64,000 nt of DNA. Origin: Actinomycetota bacterium (lineage in GTDB: Bacteria > Actinomycetota > Thermoleophilia > Miltoncostaeales > Miltoncostaeaceae). The stretch spans positions 270,001 to 334,000 of the forward strand of contig VGCE01000001.1 of assembly GCA_016870155.1 (NCBI GenBank). Direction: 5' to 3'. This document shows positions 50,463-62,605 of the stretch, piece after piece. Positions within the stretch are counted from its first letter, which is position 1; every line of letters begins with the position of its first letter. The position numbers were made by a program, and so were the translations under genes. The notes beneath the pieces were generated by a model that worked only from the letters and a program-made list of their open reading frames with translations, was not told the origin of the DNA and searched no databases.

Positions 50463-51791
50463 CTAGATCAGGCCGCCCTTTGCAATCTTCCTCAGGTTCA
50501 GGGCCTTGTCGAGGGTGGCCTCGTCCACGCCCTTCTCGCGCGCGACCTCGCGGAGCGGACGGCCGCTCCCCGTGGCCTCCTTCACGATGTCGGTGGCGAG
50601 GTCGTACCCGATGTAGGGGTTCAGCGCGGTGGCCGCGGCCAGCGTGCCCTCGGCATGGCGGTTGAGCCCCTCGAGGTTCGGCTCGATGCCGTCCACGCAC
50701 TTTTCGCGGAACACCGTGGCCGTGGTGGTGAGCAGGTGGATCGACTGCAGAAGGTTGCGCGCCATCAGCGGGATGCGCACGTTGAGTTCGAAGTTGCCCT
50801 GCGTGCCCGCCACCGTGATGGCGGTGTCGTTGCCGATCACCTGGGCGCCCACCTGCATCACCACCTCGGGGATGACCGGGTTGACCTTGCCCGGCATGAT
50901 CGACGAGCCCTTCTGCAGCTCGGGCAGGAAGATCTCGCCCAGGCCGCAGCGCGGGCCCGATCCCATCCACGCCAGGTCGTTGGCGATCTTCGTGAGCGAC
51001 ACAGCCAGCATCTTCAGCGAGGCGGAGGTCTCCACCAGGCCGTCGCGGTTGGCCTGCGCCTCGAAGGGGTCGGCCGGCGCAGAGATCCTGAGGTTGGTCT
51101 CCTTGGCCATGATGTCGCGCACCATCTTCGCGAACGTCGGGTGGGTGTTGAGCCCGGTGCCCGTGGCCGTCCCGCCGAGTGGGATCATCCCGAGGCGCGG
51201 CAGCGTGGCCTTGATGCGCTGGGTTCCCAGGCGCACCTGCGCGGCGTAGCCCGCGAACTCCTGCCCAAGGGTTACCGGCACGGCGTCCATCAGGTGGGTG
51301 CGGCCGGCCTTCACGAGCCCGCCGAACTCCCTGGCCTTGGCGGCGAACGACTTCTCGAGCGCCTCTAGGGCCGGCAGCAGCTTGTGGGTAATCTCGTCGA
51401 GCGCCGCCAGGTGCACAGCCGACGGGAAGACGTCGTTCGAGCTCTGGCCCATATTCACGTGGTCGTTCGCGTGGACCGTGACGCCCTTGATCTCGCGCGA
51501 GGCGACCTTCGCGATGACCTCATTGGTGTTCATGTTGCTCGAGGTACCCGAGCCGGTCTGGAACACATCCACCGGGAACTGGTCGTCGAAGTGGCCCGCG
51601 GCCACGGCCATGCCGGCCTCGGCGATCGCGGTGGCCACGCCCTTGTCGAGCAGTCCCAGCTGCGCATTGGCACGGGCGGCGCCGGCCTTGATGCGGCCGA
51701 GCCAGTGGATCACCGGAAGGGGAATGGGCTCCCCCGAGATCGGGAAGTTGTCGACCGCCTTGTCGGTCTCGCCACCCCACAGCTTCGCCAT
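50463..51791 (-). CDS. fumC: Class II fumarate hydratase
   Basis: A 442-residue iron-independent fumarase of the TCA cycle. LWGGETDKAVDNFPISG is the N-terminal start; TGSGTSSNMNTNEVIA, HVNMGQSSNDVFPSA (catalytic His region), AGRTHLMDAVPVTLGQEF and the signature GSSIMPGKVNPV are all present. The N-terminus is slightly shorter than in E. coli FumC. The ATG at 51789-51791 follows AAGGGAG at 5 bases, excluding the longer upstream frame. Confidence 0.95.
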   Translation of the reverse strand: MAKLWGGETDKAVDNFPISGEPIPLPVIHWLGRIKAGAARANAQLGLLDKGVATAIAEAGMAVAAGHFDDQFPVDVFQTGSGTSSNMNTNEVIAKVASREIKGVTVHANDHVNMGQSSNDVFPSAVHLAALDEITHKLLPALEALEKSFAAKAREFGGLVKAGRTHLMDAVPVTLGQEFAGYAAQVRLGTQRIKATLPRLGMIPLGGTATGTGLNTHPTFAKMVRDIMAKETNLRISAPADPFEAQANRDGLVETSASLKMLAVSLTKIANDLAWMGSGPRCGLGEIFLPELQKGSSIMPGKVNPVIPEVVMQVGAQVIGNDTAITVAGTQGNFELNVRIPLMARNLLQSIHLLTTTATVFREKCVDGIEPNLEGLNRHAEGTLAAATALNPYIGYDLATDIVKEATGSGRPLREVAREKGVDEATLDKALNLRKIAKGGLI

Positions 51792-51879
51792 CGGTACTCC
51801 CTTGTTGAATCGTCGGCGGGAGCAGGCTACATGCGCCGAGCCGCCGGGCACCGGCATGCGGCCCGGCCAGGGGCGCCTG

Positions 51880-53201
51880 TCAGCGCAGATCCCCCAGGGC
51901 GCCGAGCAGCCCCGCCGCGCCGCGCACGCCCAGGTCGAGGTTCTCGAGGCGCATGTGCTCATCGGGGGCGTGCAGGCCGTCATCCGGCAGGCCGAAGCCG
52001 CTCAGCACCACCGACGTGCCGCGGTCGGCCATGGCAGCCACCACGGGAATGCTGCCGCCGATCCCCAGCGGGGTCACGGGAAGGCCCGTGGCCTCGGTGA
52101 TGCCGCGCATGGCGGCGGCGATCACCGGGTCGGACGGATCGAGCCTGCTCGATCCCGCTACGCCCAGGCCCTCCACCTCGAGGTCGGCACCGCCGGGGCA
52201 CGCCGCCTGCATGAGGTCACGCATCACCTGCGCGAGCCGATCGGCATCGGCGCCCGGCGGAATGCGGCACGAGACCGTGGCCTCGGCCACCGTGGGGATC
52301 ACCGTGGCGACCAGCGATGGGTCGCCCGCCCGGATGCCATGCACGTCCACCGAGGGCAGCATGGTGGTGCGGCGCCGGTACTCGTCCACCGCGCGGTCGT
52401 CCAGCGGCCGTCCTCCCGCCTGCGACAGCAGTTGATCACCGCCCGGAAGCGTGGCCCAGGCGTCCACCTCAGCCGCGGACGGCTCGGGCGCGCCATCCAG
52501 CAGGGGTGCCGGCACGCGCCCCTCGCGCATCACCACGGCACCCAGCACCTGCATGAGGGCGTGGATCGAGTTGAGGGCCGCGCCGCCGTACATGCCGGAG
52601 TGCAGGTCGGCGTCGCCTCCGCGCACGCGCACGCGGAAGTACGCCAGGCCCCGCAGCCCCGTGCACACCGCAGGGCGCCCGGGACCGATCATGGGCGAAT
52701 CGAAGATGACCGCCGCGCGAGCCGGATCGGCCTCGGCCGCGATGAAGTCCGCCGCCGAGTGGCCACCGCTCTCCTCCTCGCCATCGATGAGCACCCGCGC
52801 CCGCACCGTGAGCCGCCCCTCGGCCCGCAGTCGCTGCAGCGCCACCAGCAGCATGAACAGGTTGCCCTTGTCGTCGGTGGCGCCGCGCGCGAACACCATG
52901 CCGTCGCGCACCTCGGGATCGAACGGCGGGCTGGTCCAAAGCGAGAGGTCGCCGGGCGGCTGCACGTCGTAGTGCCCGTAGATCGTCACCACGGGGGCAT
53001 CGGGCGCGTCGTCGCTCGGGGGAACCTCGCCCACCACCAGCGGGTGCCCCGACGTGGTGACCACATCCGCGGTGCCCCCGGCGCGGCGCACCTCGTCGGC
53101 CACCATCTCGGCGGCGCGCAGCATGTCACGCTCATGGGCAGGGTCGGCGCTGATGCTCGGGACCCTCAGCAGGTCGAGCAGGCGCGCGAGCTCCTCCTCG
53201 G

Positions 53202-53205
<4 letters not shown>
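51880..53205 (-). CDS. M20-family metallopeptidase (dipeptidase-like)
   Basis: A 441-residue di-zinc peptidase. Metal and catalytic segments: [10 protein letters not shown] (His), [25 protein letters not shown] (bridging Asp), [10 protein letters not shown] (catalytic Glu and ligand Glu), and a late [10 protein letters not shown] and HAPDEHM (His). The lid-dimerisation domain spans about 185-310. It resembles the CNDP/DapE-like dipeptidases acting on small peptides in the cytosol. The ATG overlaps the uvrA stop by 4 bases, a coupling with no obvious functional sense. Confidence 0.9.
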
Positions 53206-56072
<2,867 letters not shown>

Positions 56073-56116
56073 TGCACCCATCGTAACCCGGCCCGCCGTC
56101 GCCCCGGCCTGCGAAC

Positions 56117-56584
56117 ATGCGCGCCGTGACCAGCGCATGCGAACGCGCCGAGTGGGCGCGCCACTGCGACACGGCCATGCGCGATGCCGGGCTGCGAGCG
56201 GGCGGCGCGCGCCAGGCGGTGGTGCAGCTGCTGGCGCGGCAGGACTGCTGCCTGAGCGCGCACGAGATACACGACGCCCTGGCGGCCGAGCCCGGCCCCA
56301 CGCCGGGAATGGCCAGCGTGTACCGCGCGCTCGAGACCCTCACCAACCTGCACCTGGTGCACAAGGTCGACCTGGGCGGGCAGGTGGCCAAGTACGAGCC
56401 CGCGCACCCCGGCGGGGATCATCACCACCACGCCGTGTGCCGCGAGTGCGGAGCCGTGGTGCCGATCGAGGACGACGGCGTGGAAATGGCCATCCACGCC
56501 ATGGCCGACCGGCTGGCCTTCGACGTGGAGGCCCACGACATCACGCTGCGCGGCCGCTGCGCGCGATGCGCGGGGGTGCGCTGA
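56117..56584 (+). CDS. Fur-family metalloregulator (Fur/Zur/PerR type)
   Basis: A 155-residue regulator. The DNA-binding helix region is [54 protein letters not shown]; the sensing domain has [23 protein letters not shown] and ends with CARCAGVR, so two CxxC pairs give the structural zinc site. The HHHH stretch fits the regulatory metal site. The exact metal cannot be assigned; the short spacing and CRECG favour Zur or Fur. Divergent from uvrA; alternate GTG start at 56126. Confidence 0.88.
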   Translation: MRAVTSACERAEWARHCDTAMRDAGLRAGGARQAVVQLLARQDCCLSAHEIHDALAAEPGPTPGMASVYRALETLTNLHLVHKVDLGGQVAKYEPAHPGGDHHHHAVCRECGAVVPIEDDGVEMAIHAMADRLAFDVEAHDITLRGRCARCAGVR

Positions 56585-56671
56585 CCACCGCGATCGCGGC
56601 CGACGGTTGCTCTCGCCGCGTGCATTCGTCCCCCGTCCTGCCGACGAAGGGCCGCACCCTGCGCGGTGCCC

Positions 56672-57756
56672 TCAAGCCCGACGAGCAGGTGCTGCTGCTC
56701 TGCCCCCCTCGCACCGCGGCCGCTCCTGCGAGGCGATGGCCTTCTTCGATACATCGGATGACGACACGTGCCTGACGCCACAGGCGATGCCGACGGCCGC
56801 CTCAGCCAGGAGCGTCACGCCGATCACCTGGGCCTCCACGCGCGCGGCCTCGAGGCCGATGAGGTCGTTGCCCGCAGGCACCAGCATCTCCACCGCCGCC
56901 GACTCGAAGAGCGCGCGGCAGGTGCAGCTCCTGTGCATCACCATGAATGCCGGGATCAGCAGGATGAAGCCGAGCACGCACACGGCCCATTCCGGGAGCG
57001 GGATGGGCGCGGGATCGGGATGGCGTTCGCCAGGCCCGCCACGGTGCCGATGAGGCGTTCATTCCCGCACTTGGTGTCGTCCCCCTGCACGATGGGCGGG
57101 ATGACCACGATGAGCGTGAGCGCCACCCACTACCGGTGGGGAAGGCCGGTTGCCACTGCGATGGACGTGCCGATCACGAAGGGCCCCGCCACGATGGCGC
57201 CCGAAACCGATCCGTGGCCGATCCAGTTCGCCATGCCGGGCACCCCGGCCTTCATCCCGAGGCGGCGTCCGGTGACCACCCCGATCAGGCTGCCCAGCAC
57301 CGCGAACACCGCGCTGGGGATGGCGTCGCGTACTCCCGCCACCTGCATGGCCATCGTCGGCTCCATCCCGGCGTAGAGCGGCGCGGACATGCAGCCATAC
57401 GGCATGCCGGTGACGGCCGTGAGGCCCGCCGTAGCCCACCGTCGTGGTGGCGAAGGCGTACACGCCGAGCAGGGGCACCACCCACGCCGTGCGCCGCCAG
57501 CCCGACCTCATGGCTGCCGATACGCCGATGATCACCGCCATGAGCGTGGCGGCGGCGCTCAGCCCGGCCAGCACCACCCGGGGCACCTGCGAGGGGTCGG
57601 TCTGGATGTTCGGCTCGCGCGCCGCTCCCGACGTCGCGCCCTCCTCGCCATGCGCCACGTCCGCGTCCTTCACCGCGCGCACCCGGAGAGGGCAGGGGCC
57701 GCGCCGGCGACGATCGCCGCGATCAGGGTGGCCAGTGCGGTGCGCGGGCGGGTCAT
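56672..57756 (-). pseudogene. Broken polytopic membrane-protein gene
   Basis: Coding similarity in adjacent frames reveals one decayed gene. A first frame from GTG 57682 (VRAVKDADVAHGEEG... LAGLSAAATLMAVIIGVSAAM ... FATTTVGYGG) shifts near 57430 into LTAVTGMPYGCMSAPLYAGMEP...AIPSAVFAVLGSLIGVVTGRR. That frame meets an in-frame TAG at 57130-57132, resumes as WVALTLIVVIPPIVQGDD, and shifts again near 57020 into WAVCVLGFILLIPAFMVMH to a stop at 56672. An earlier short frame from 57756 (MTRPRTALATLIAAIVAGAAPALSG) may be its first segment. Five or six helices; family not recognised. Confidence 0.7.
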
Positions 57757-57794
57757 GCCCGTGACCCTTCCCTCAATGCGAATGATTCTCGCCC

Positions 57795-58085
57795 TCAGGT
57801 TGCGTCGGGGTCCCATCGGCGCAGGATCTCCTCGTGACGCCGGCGCCGCTCGGCCTCCTCGCTCCACTCCTCATCACCCGATGGCCGGTACGGCGACGGG
57901 TGGTCATCGCCCCAGAAGGCGCCCTTTCCGGGCAGCCCCAGAAGCGCCGCGAAGATGTCGTCCTCCTCCATACCCGGGGCCGCAAGCGAGCGGAACACCA
58001 TGTCGGGGTCGGGATCCACGCGGTCGTCAGGCTCCACGCCGCCGTCGGGCACGCGCTCGGGGTCCGGGGGGTCCAGCGCGCCCAT
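57795..58085 (-). CDS. Small acidic hypothetical protein
   Basis: A 96-residue protein rich in Asp, Glu and Pro, with MEEDDIFAALLGLPGKGAFWGDDHPSPYRP in the middle and a charged helical end EERRRRHEEILRRWD-like. No family recognised, no membrane segment. Its ATG shares a base with the uvrB stop (TGATG), so it is co-translated with UvrB. A role as a UvrB accessory is possible only by context. Confidence 0.6.
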   Translation of the reverse strand: MGALDPPDPERVPDGGVEPDDRVDPDPDMVFRSLAAPGMEEDDIFAALLGLPGKGAFWGDDHPSPYRPSGDEEWSEEAERRRRHEEILRRWDPDAT

Positions 58086-60106
58086 CAACCCTCGGCCCCC
58101 GCCGCCACGGCCTCCTCGCCCAGCTCGGCGCGCAGCACGGCCAGGCGGTCGCGCAACTCCGCCGCCTGCTCGAAGCGCAGCTCCTCGGCCGCGGCCATCA
58201 TCTCCTGCTCCACCTCCACCATCACGCGGCGGATCTCGTCGGGGGTGGCCCCCGCCGGCACGGCGTGCTCCTTCTTCGTGCGCTTGCGCCCGCCGCCGCC
58301 CTTGAGGCCGAGGAACTCCACGATGTCCGACACGCCCTTGCTGATGCTCACGGGCGTGATGCCGTGCTCCTCGTTGTGCCGGCGCTGGATGTCCCGGCGG
58401 CGGGAGGTCTCCTCCATGGCCACGCGCATGGCCTCGGTCTCGCGGTCGGCGTACATCAGCACCTGGCCGTTGACGTTTCGCGCGGCGCGGCCGATGGTCT
58501 GGATGAGCGCCGTCTGCCCGCGCAGGAAGCCCTCCTTGTCGGCGTCGAGGATCGCCACCAGCGTGACCTCGGGAAGGTCGAGGCCCTCGCGCAACAGGTT
58601 GACGCCCACCAGCACGTCGAACTCGCCCAGACGGAGTTCGCGCACCACCCGGATGCGCTCGATGGCGTCGATGTCCGAGTGCAGGTAGCGCGCCTTGATG
58701 CCGGCGTCCACCAGGTAGTCGGTGAGGTCCTCGGCCATGCGTTTGGTGAGGGTGGTCACCAGCACGCGCTCGTCGCTGTCCACCCGGGCGCGGATCTCGC
58801 CGATGAGGTTGTCCACCTGGTTCTCGGTGGCGCGCACCTCCACCTCGGGGTCCACCAGGCCGGTGGGCCGGATGATCTGCTCCACCACGCGCGACGACTG
58901 GTCGCGCTCGAACTGGCCCGGGGTGGCCGACACGAACACCACCTGCCCCACGCGCTCGAGGAACTCCTCGAGCCGGATGGGTCGGTTGTCGGCGGCGGAC
59001 GGCAGGCGGAATCCGTGCTCGATCAGCGCCAGCTTGCGCGAGCGGTCGCCCTCGTACATGCCGCGCAGCTGCGGCACGGTGTTATGCGACTCGTCGATGA
59101 AGCAGAGGAAGTCGGGCGGGAAGAAGTCGAGCAGCGTGGCGGGCGGCTCGCCGGGCGCGCGGCCGTCGAGGATGCGCGAATAGTTCTCGATGCCGGAGCA
59201 GAACCCCACCTCGCGCAGCATCTCCATGTCGTACTCGGTGCGCTGGCGCAGGCGGTGGGCCTCCACCAGCTTGCCCTGGGCGTCGAACAGCGCGCAGCGA
59301 TCCTCCAGTTCGGCGCGGATCTCGGCGACCGCGCGCTCGAGGGTGTCCTGGGGGGTGACGTAGTGGGTGGCCGGGTAGATGGCGGCGTACTGCAGGCCGC
59401 CGAACACCTCTCCGGTGACCGGGTGGAAGTGCGTGATGCTCTCGATCTCGTCGCCGAACATCGACACGCGGTAGGCGGTCTCGGCGTTGGCCGGCTGCAC
59501 CTCGAACACATCACCGCGCGCTCGGAACCTGCCGCGCTCAAGGACCATGTCGTTGCGCTGGTACTGCACCTCCACCAGGCGCGTGAAGATGTCCTCGCGC
59601 GACATCTGCGCGCCGGCCTCCAGCATCACCAGGCGCTGGGCATAGCGCTCGGGCGATCCCATGCCGTAGATGCACGACACCGAGGCCACGATCACCACGT
59701 CGCGCCGGGTCAGCAGCGCCGCGGTGGCGGCATGGCGCAGGCGATCGATCTCGTCGTTGATCGAGGCGTCCTTCTCGATGTAGGTGTCGCTGGACGCGAT
59801 GTACGCCTCGGGCTGGTAGTAGTCGTAGTACGAGACGAAGTACTCCACCGCGGCCCCCGGCAGGTACTCGCGGAACTCGTTGCACAGCTGCGCGGCGAGG
59901 GTCTTGTTGTGGGCGATCACCAGCGCCGGCCGACCCGACTGGGCGATGATGTTGGCCATGGTGAAGGTCTTGCCCGAGCCGGTGACGCCCAGGAGCGTCT
60001 GGAAGCGCTCGCCGGCCACGAGGCCCTCGCCGATGGCCTCGATGGCCTGCGGCTGGTCGCCCGTGGGGGGATGGGCATCCGAGATCATGTAGTTCGCGGG
60101 CTCCAT
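58085..60106 (-). CDS. uvrB: Excinuclease ABC subunit B
   Basis: The 673-residue helicase-like subunit that verifies damage and recruits UvrC. GVTGSGKTFTMANII is Walker A; the beta-hairpin YVSYYDYYQPEAYI-type segment (FVSYYDYYQPEAYIASSDTYIEKD) is diagnostic; DESH appears in FIDESHNTVPQL; motifs V-VI are VGVNLLREGLDLPEV and QTIGRAARNVNG. The C-terminal UvrC-binding UVR motif is VEQEMMAAAEELRFEQAAELRD. The ATG at 60104-60106 has a TACAAT -10 box 8 bases upstream. Confidence 0.97.
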   Translation of the reverse strand: MEPANYMISDAHPPTGDQPQAIEAIGEGLVAGERFQTLLGVTGSGKTFTMANIIAQSGRPALVIAHNKTLAAQLCNEFREYLPGAAVEYFVSYYDYYQPEAYIASSDTYIEKDASINDEIDRLRHAATAALLTRRDVVIVASVSCIYGMGSPERYAQRLVMLEAGAQMSREDIFTRLVEVQYQRNDMVLERGRFRARGDVFEVQPANAETAYRVSMFGDEIESITHFHPVTGEVFGGLQYAAIYPATHYVTPQDTLERAVAEIRAELEDRCALFDAQGKLVEAHRLRQRTEYDMEMLREVGFCSGIENYSRILDGRAPGEPPATLLDFFPPDFLCFIDESHNTVPQLRGMYEGDRSRKLALIEHGFRLPSAADNRPIRLEEFLERVGQVVFVSATPGQFERDQSSRVVEQIIRPTGLVDPEVEVRATENQVDNLIGEIRARVDSDERVLVTTLTKRMAEDLTDYLVDAGIKARYLHSDIDAIERIRVVRELRLGEFDVLVGVNLLREGLDLPEVTLVAILDADKEGFLRGQTALIQTIGRAARNVNGQVLMYADRETEAMRVAMEETSRRRDIQRRHNEEHGITPVSISKGVSDIVEFLGLKGGGGRKRTKKEHAVPAGATPDEIRRVMVEVEQEMMAAAEELRFEQAAELRDRLAVLRAELGEEAVAAGAEG

Positions 60107-60429
60107 CCCATGGCATTGTAGGGCGGCGAGCACCTGTACCCGTGGCGAAACGGGCCACGCGCACTCTGGTGCCGGGGCCCATTCGCCGGGCGCGCACCCC
60201 GGCATACCGTTCATCCATCGCCGCAGCGGGACAGGGACGGCGACGCTGGCATCACGCGTTGGGGATTCGCGCGATGCGAAGGCCCCGCGGCCGGGACGCG
60301 GGGCCCCGGACGGGCGGCGCAAGAGCGCCGCCCGTCCCCATTTGCGCTGTCGGCTGCCACGCTTGTGCGCCGTCGGCGGCCATGCCGCCTCCCGCTATGC
60401 TCGACCGCACTACCGGGAGGGGGACCCAC
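60107..60429. other. uvrB-gloA intergenic region with tandem hairpins
   Basis: About 320 bases without a convincing gene. It holds the uvrB promoter, then two adjacent perfect hairpins: a 9-bp stem GGCCCCGCG/CGCGGGGCC (60281-60305) and a 13-bp stem GGACGGGCGGCGC/GCGCCGCCCGTCC with loop AAGA (60308-60337). They look like a terminator pair, although the flanking genes diverge, so there is no upstream gene on the plus strand to terminate. They may insulate the two promoters or belong to a small RNA; neither is shown. Confidence 0.5.
60115..60120 (-). promoter_or_regulatory. uvrB -10 box (TACAAT), near-leaderless
   Basis: TACAAT on the minus strand ends 8 bases before the uvrB ATG, placing the transcription start within a base or two of the codon. 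There is no Shine-Dalgarno. No SOS-type (LexA) box of the actinobacterial GAAC-n4-GTTC form was seen here. Confidence 0.5.
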
Positions 60430-60819
60430 ATACCGCGCGCGCTCATCCACACCATGCTCAGAGTCCTCGACGAGGAACGCTCACTCGACTTCTACGGCCG
60501 GCTGGGCTTCGAGGAGACCGACCGCAAGCGCGTGGGCGGCGACACCGCCACCGTGATCTTCCTCGCGCTGCCCGGTGACGGCGAGCGCCTGGAGCTCACC
60601 GTGAACGACGGCCGCACCGAGCCCTATGACCTCGGGGAGGCCTACGGGCACATCGCCCTGTCGGTGGACGACATGCACGCCGAGCTCGCCGACCTGGCCT
60701 CCAAGGGCATCGAGCCAGAGAAGCCGCCCTACGCATCGCGCCCCGGCGGATCGACCATCTGCTTCATCCGCGACCCCGACGGCTACCGCGTCGAGTTGGT
60801 GGAGATCGGCCGGCAATGA
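60430..60819 (+). CDS. gloA: Lactoylglutathione lyase-like glyoxalase I (possible AUA start)
   Basis: A 129-residue VOC-fold enzyme. The four metal ligands align with E. coli GloA: His in LIHTMLRVLDEERSLDFYGRLGF, Glu in ERLELTVN, His in YGHIALSVDD, Glu in GYRVELVEIG. It detoxifies methylglyoxal, using whichever thiol this cell has. The ligand His precedes the first in-frame ATG near it (60454), so translation must begin earlier. GGGAGGGGG ends 6 bases before an ATA at 60430 that gives the family N-terminus; an ATG at 60397 lacks a Shine-Dalgarno. Confidence 0.85.
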   Translation: MPRALIHTMLRVLDEERSLDFYGRLGFEETDRKRVGGDTATVIFLALPGDGERLELTVNDGRTEPYDLGEAYGHIALSVDDMHAELADLASKGIEPEKPPYASRPGGSTICFIRDPDGYRVELVEIGRQ

Positions 60820-60855
60820 CTCCCGCCCCCGAAGGCGGGGGTGGTAGAGTCACCG

Positions 60856-60943
60856 CGAACAGGGGAGCCGCTTCAGCGGCTGAGAGGAGGCACACGGCCT
60901 CGACCCTCTGAACCTGATCTGGGTAATGCCAGCGAAGGGAGCG
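60856..60943 (+). ncRNA. TPP riboswitch (THI element)
   Basis: The conserved blocks are all present: GGGGAGCCG, then a GCCGCTTCAGCGGC hairpin, CTGAGAGG, ACCCTCTGAACCTGATC, and TGGGTAATGCCAGCGAAGGGAG. It lies directly before an ABC transporter operon; its 3' end, GAAGGGAG, is also the Shine-Dalgarno of the first gene 6 bases before the GTG. This implies control of translation initiation: TPP binding would hide the ribosome site. A CCCGCC/GGCGGG hairpin (60822-60839) just upstream separates it from gloA. Confidence 0.96.
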
Positions 60944-60946
60944 CAT

Positions 60947-61663
60947 GTGCCCCACGGGCACGGCATACGGGCAGTCGACCTGCACCTGGCGCTGGGCGAC
61001 CGCCCGCGCGTGCCGGTGCTCGACGGCGTGGACTTCGTGACGCGCGCCGGGGAGACCACGGCCATCATCGGCCCGTCGGGGTGTGGCAAGAGCACCCTGC
61101 TCGACGTGCTGGCCGGGCTCACCCCGCCCGATGCCGGGCACGCCGACCCGGGTGGCCCCGTGGCGCTGATGCCCCAGGGCGACGCGCTCATGCCCTGGCT
61201 CACCCTGCGCGAGAACGTGGCGATGGGCGCGCGGCTCGCGGGCCTGGCCGCCCATGAGGCCGACGAGCGCGCCGACGGCGCCATCGCGCTGCTGGGGCTG
61301 GCGGGGTTCGGCGATCACTACCCCCATGCGCTGTCGGGTGGCATGCGCCAACGGGCGGCGCTCGCCCGCACCGCGCTGGCCGGCCGCGCCACGTGGCTGC
61401 TCGACGAGCCCTTCGGCGCCCTCGACGCCCTCACGCGCGTGGAAATGCACAACGTGCTGGGCGATCTCCGCCGCGCCGAGCAGCCAACGATCCTGCTTGT
61501 CACGCATGACGTGGCCGAGGCCGTGGCCCTGTGCGAGCGCATCCTCGTGGCCTCCCCGCGCCCCATGCGCATCGTCGACGACATCCGGGTGGGTGATGCC
61601 GACCCGCCTGCCGTAGCCGCGTCGGTGCTGGCATCGCTGCGCCAGGCGGGAGCGCTCGCATGA
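60947..61663 (+). CDS. thiZ: Thiamine-precursor ABC transporter ATPase (ThiZ-like)
   Basis: A 238-residue ABC ATPase. Walker A is IIGPSGCGKSTLLDVLAG, Q-loop LMPQGDALMPWLTLRENV, signature LSGGMRQRAALARTAL, Walker B WLLDEPFGALDALTR, H-loop VTHDVAEA; the closest groups are nitrate/sulfonate/taurine- and HMP-type importers. The TPP riboswitch and NMT1-type binding protein make a pyrimidine precursor the likely cargo. The GTG at 60947 is chosen because GGGAG lies 6 bases upstream; an ATG at 60926 lies inside the riboswitch. Confidence 0.9.
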   Translation: MPHGHGIRAVDLHLALGDRPRVPVLDGVDFVTRAGETTAIIGPSGCGKSTLLDVLAGLTPPDAGHADPGGPVALMPQGDALMPWLTLRENVAMGARLAGLAAHEADERADGAIALLGLAGFGDHYPHALSGGMRQRAALARTALAGRATWLLDEPFGALDALTRVEMHNVLGDLRRAEQPTILLVTHDVAEAVALCERILVASPRPMRIVDDIRVGDADPPAVAASVLASLRQAGALA

Positions 61664-62580
61664 GCACCACCGAGGATCGCGCGGCGGCAGCGGCAGCCGC
61701 TGAGACCACACCGTATGCCGCAAACGGTGGGGCCGACCAAGCCATGAGCGGAACGCCGTCTATCGCGGGCGGGGGGCCGCCCGCGGTAGACGGCGTTGCA
61801 GCCGGTCGGCGCAGCCACATGCGGCCCGGGCAGGTGGCGCTGGCGATCGTGCTGCCGCTGCTGGCGATCGTGCTGTGGCAGCTGGCGGTGTGGGTGTTCG
61901 CGCCACGCGAGTGGATGCTGCCCTCGCCGCCTGCGGTGGCACAGGCCGCATGGGATGCCCGCGACCGCCTGTGGTTCCATATGCAGTGGACGATCCTCAT
62001 TGCCGTCATCGGGCTGGCGCTGGCGATCGCCATCGGCAGCGCGCTCGCCTACCTGGTGGCCCGCAGCCGGGTGGCATGGCTCGCCGTGTACCCGTGGGTG
62101 ATCGTGAGCCAGGTGATCCCCCTGGTGGCGCTGGCGCCGCTGCTGGTGCTGTGGTTCCCACCGTTCGTGGCCATCCTGGTGCTCGCGCTGCTCATGAGCA
62201 TCTTCCCCGTGGTGGTGGCGGGCGTTGACGGCCTGCGCGGCACCGACCGCGACCTGCTGCGCGCCGCCCGCGGGCTGGGCGCCGACGAGGCCTGGACGTG
62301 GCACCACGTGCGCATGCCCTCTGCCCTGCCCCGGCTGTTCACGGGCATGCGCCTGGCCGCGGTGTTCGTGGTGTCGGGCGCGGTGGTGGGCGAGCTCGTG
62401 GCGTCCGACCGCGGGCTCGGCGCGCTCACGCGGCTCACCGCCGGGCAGTTCGAGACCCCCATCACCTTCGCCGCAGTGATCCTGCTTGGCCTCATCGGCC
62501 TCGCGCTCTTCGGCCTCGTGGCGCTCGCAGAGCGCCTCGCCATTCCCTGGACCCATCGCGCCACGCGCCGCGGCTCATGA
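61660..62580 (+). CDS. thiX: Thiamine-precursor ABC transporter permease (ThiX-like)
   Basis: A 306-residue BPD-type permease. After an Ala/Gly-rich cytoplasmic head of about 55 residues come six helices (VALAIVLPLLAIVLWQLAVWVF, ILIAVIGLALAIAIGSALAYLV, and so on). The coupling EAA-like loop is LLRAARGLGADEAWTWHHVRMPSALPRLFTGMRLA, where most relatives have EAA..G. It overlaps thiZ by 4 bases and precedes the binding-protein gene by 25. Confidence 0.9.
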   Translation: MSTTEDRAAAAAAAETTPYAANGGADQAMSGTPSIAGGGPPAVDGVAAGRRSHMRPGQVALAIVLPLLAIVLWQLAVWVFAPREWMLPSPPAVAQAAWDARDRLWFHMQWTILIAVIGLALAIAIGSALAYLVARSRVAWLAVYPWVIVSQVIPLVALAPLLVLWFPPFVAILVLALLMSIFPVVVAGVDGLRGTDRDLLRAARGLGADEAWTWHHVRMPSALPRLFTGMRLAAVFVVSGAVVGELVASDRGLGALTRLTAGQFETPITFAAVILLGLIGLALFGLVALAERLAIPWTHRATRRGS

Positions 62581-62605
62581 CCCGACCACCCGACCGGAGG
62601 ATTCC

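Noticed and set aside
60926-60946. ATG at 60926 as the thiZ start
   Set aside because: This ATG is the conserved AATGCC of the TPP riboswitch core; the GTG at 60947 has a correctly spaced Shine-Dalgarno.
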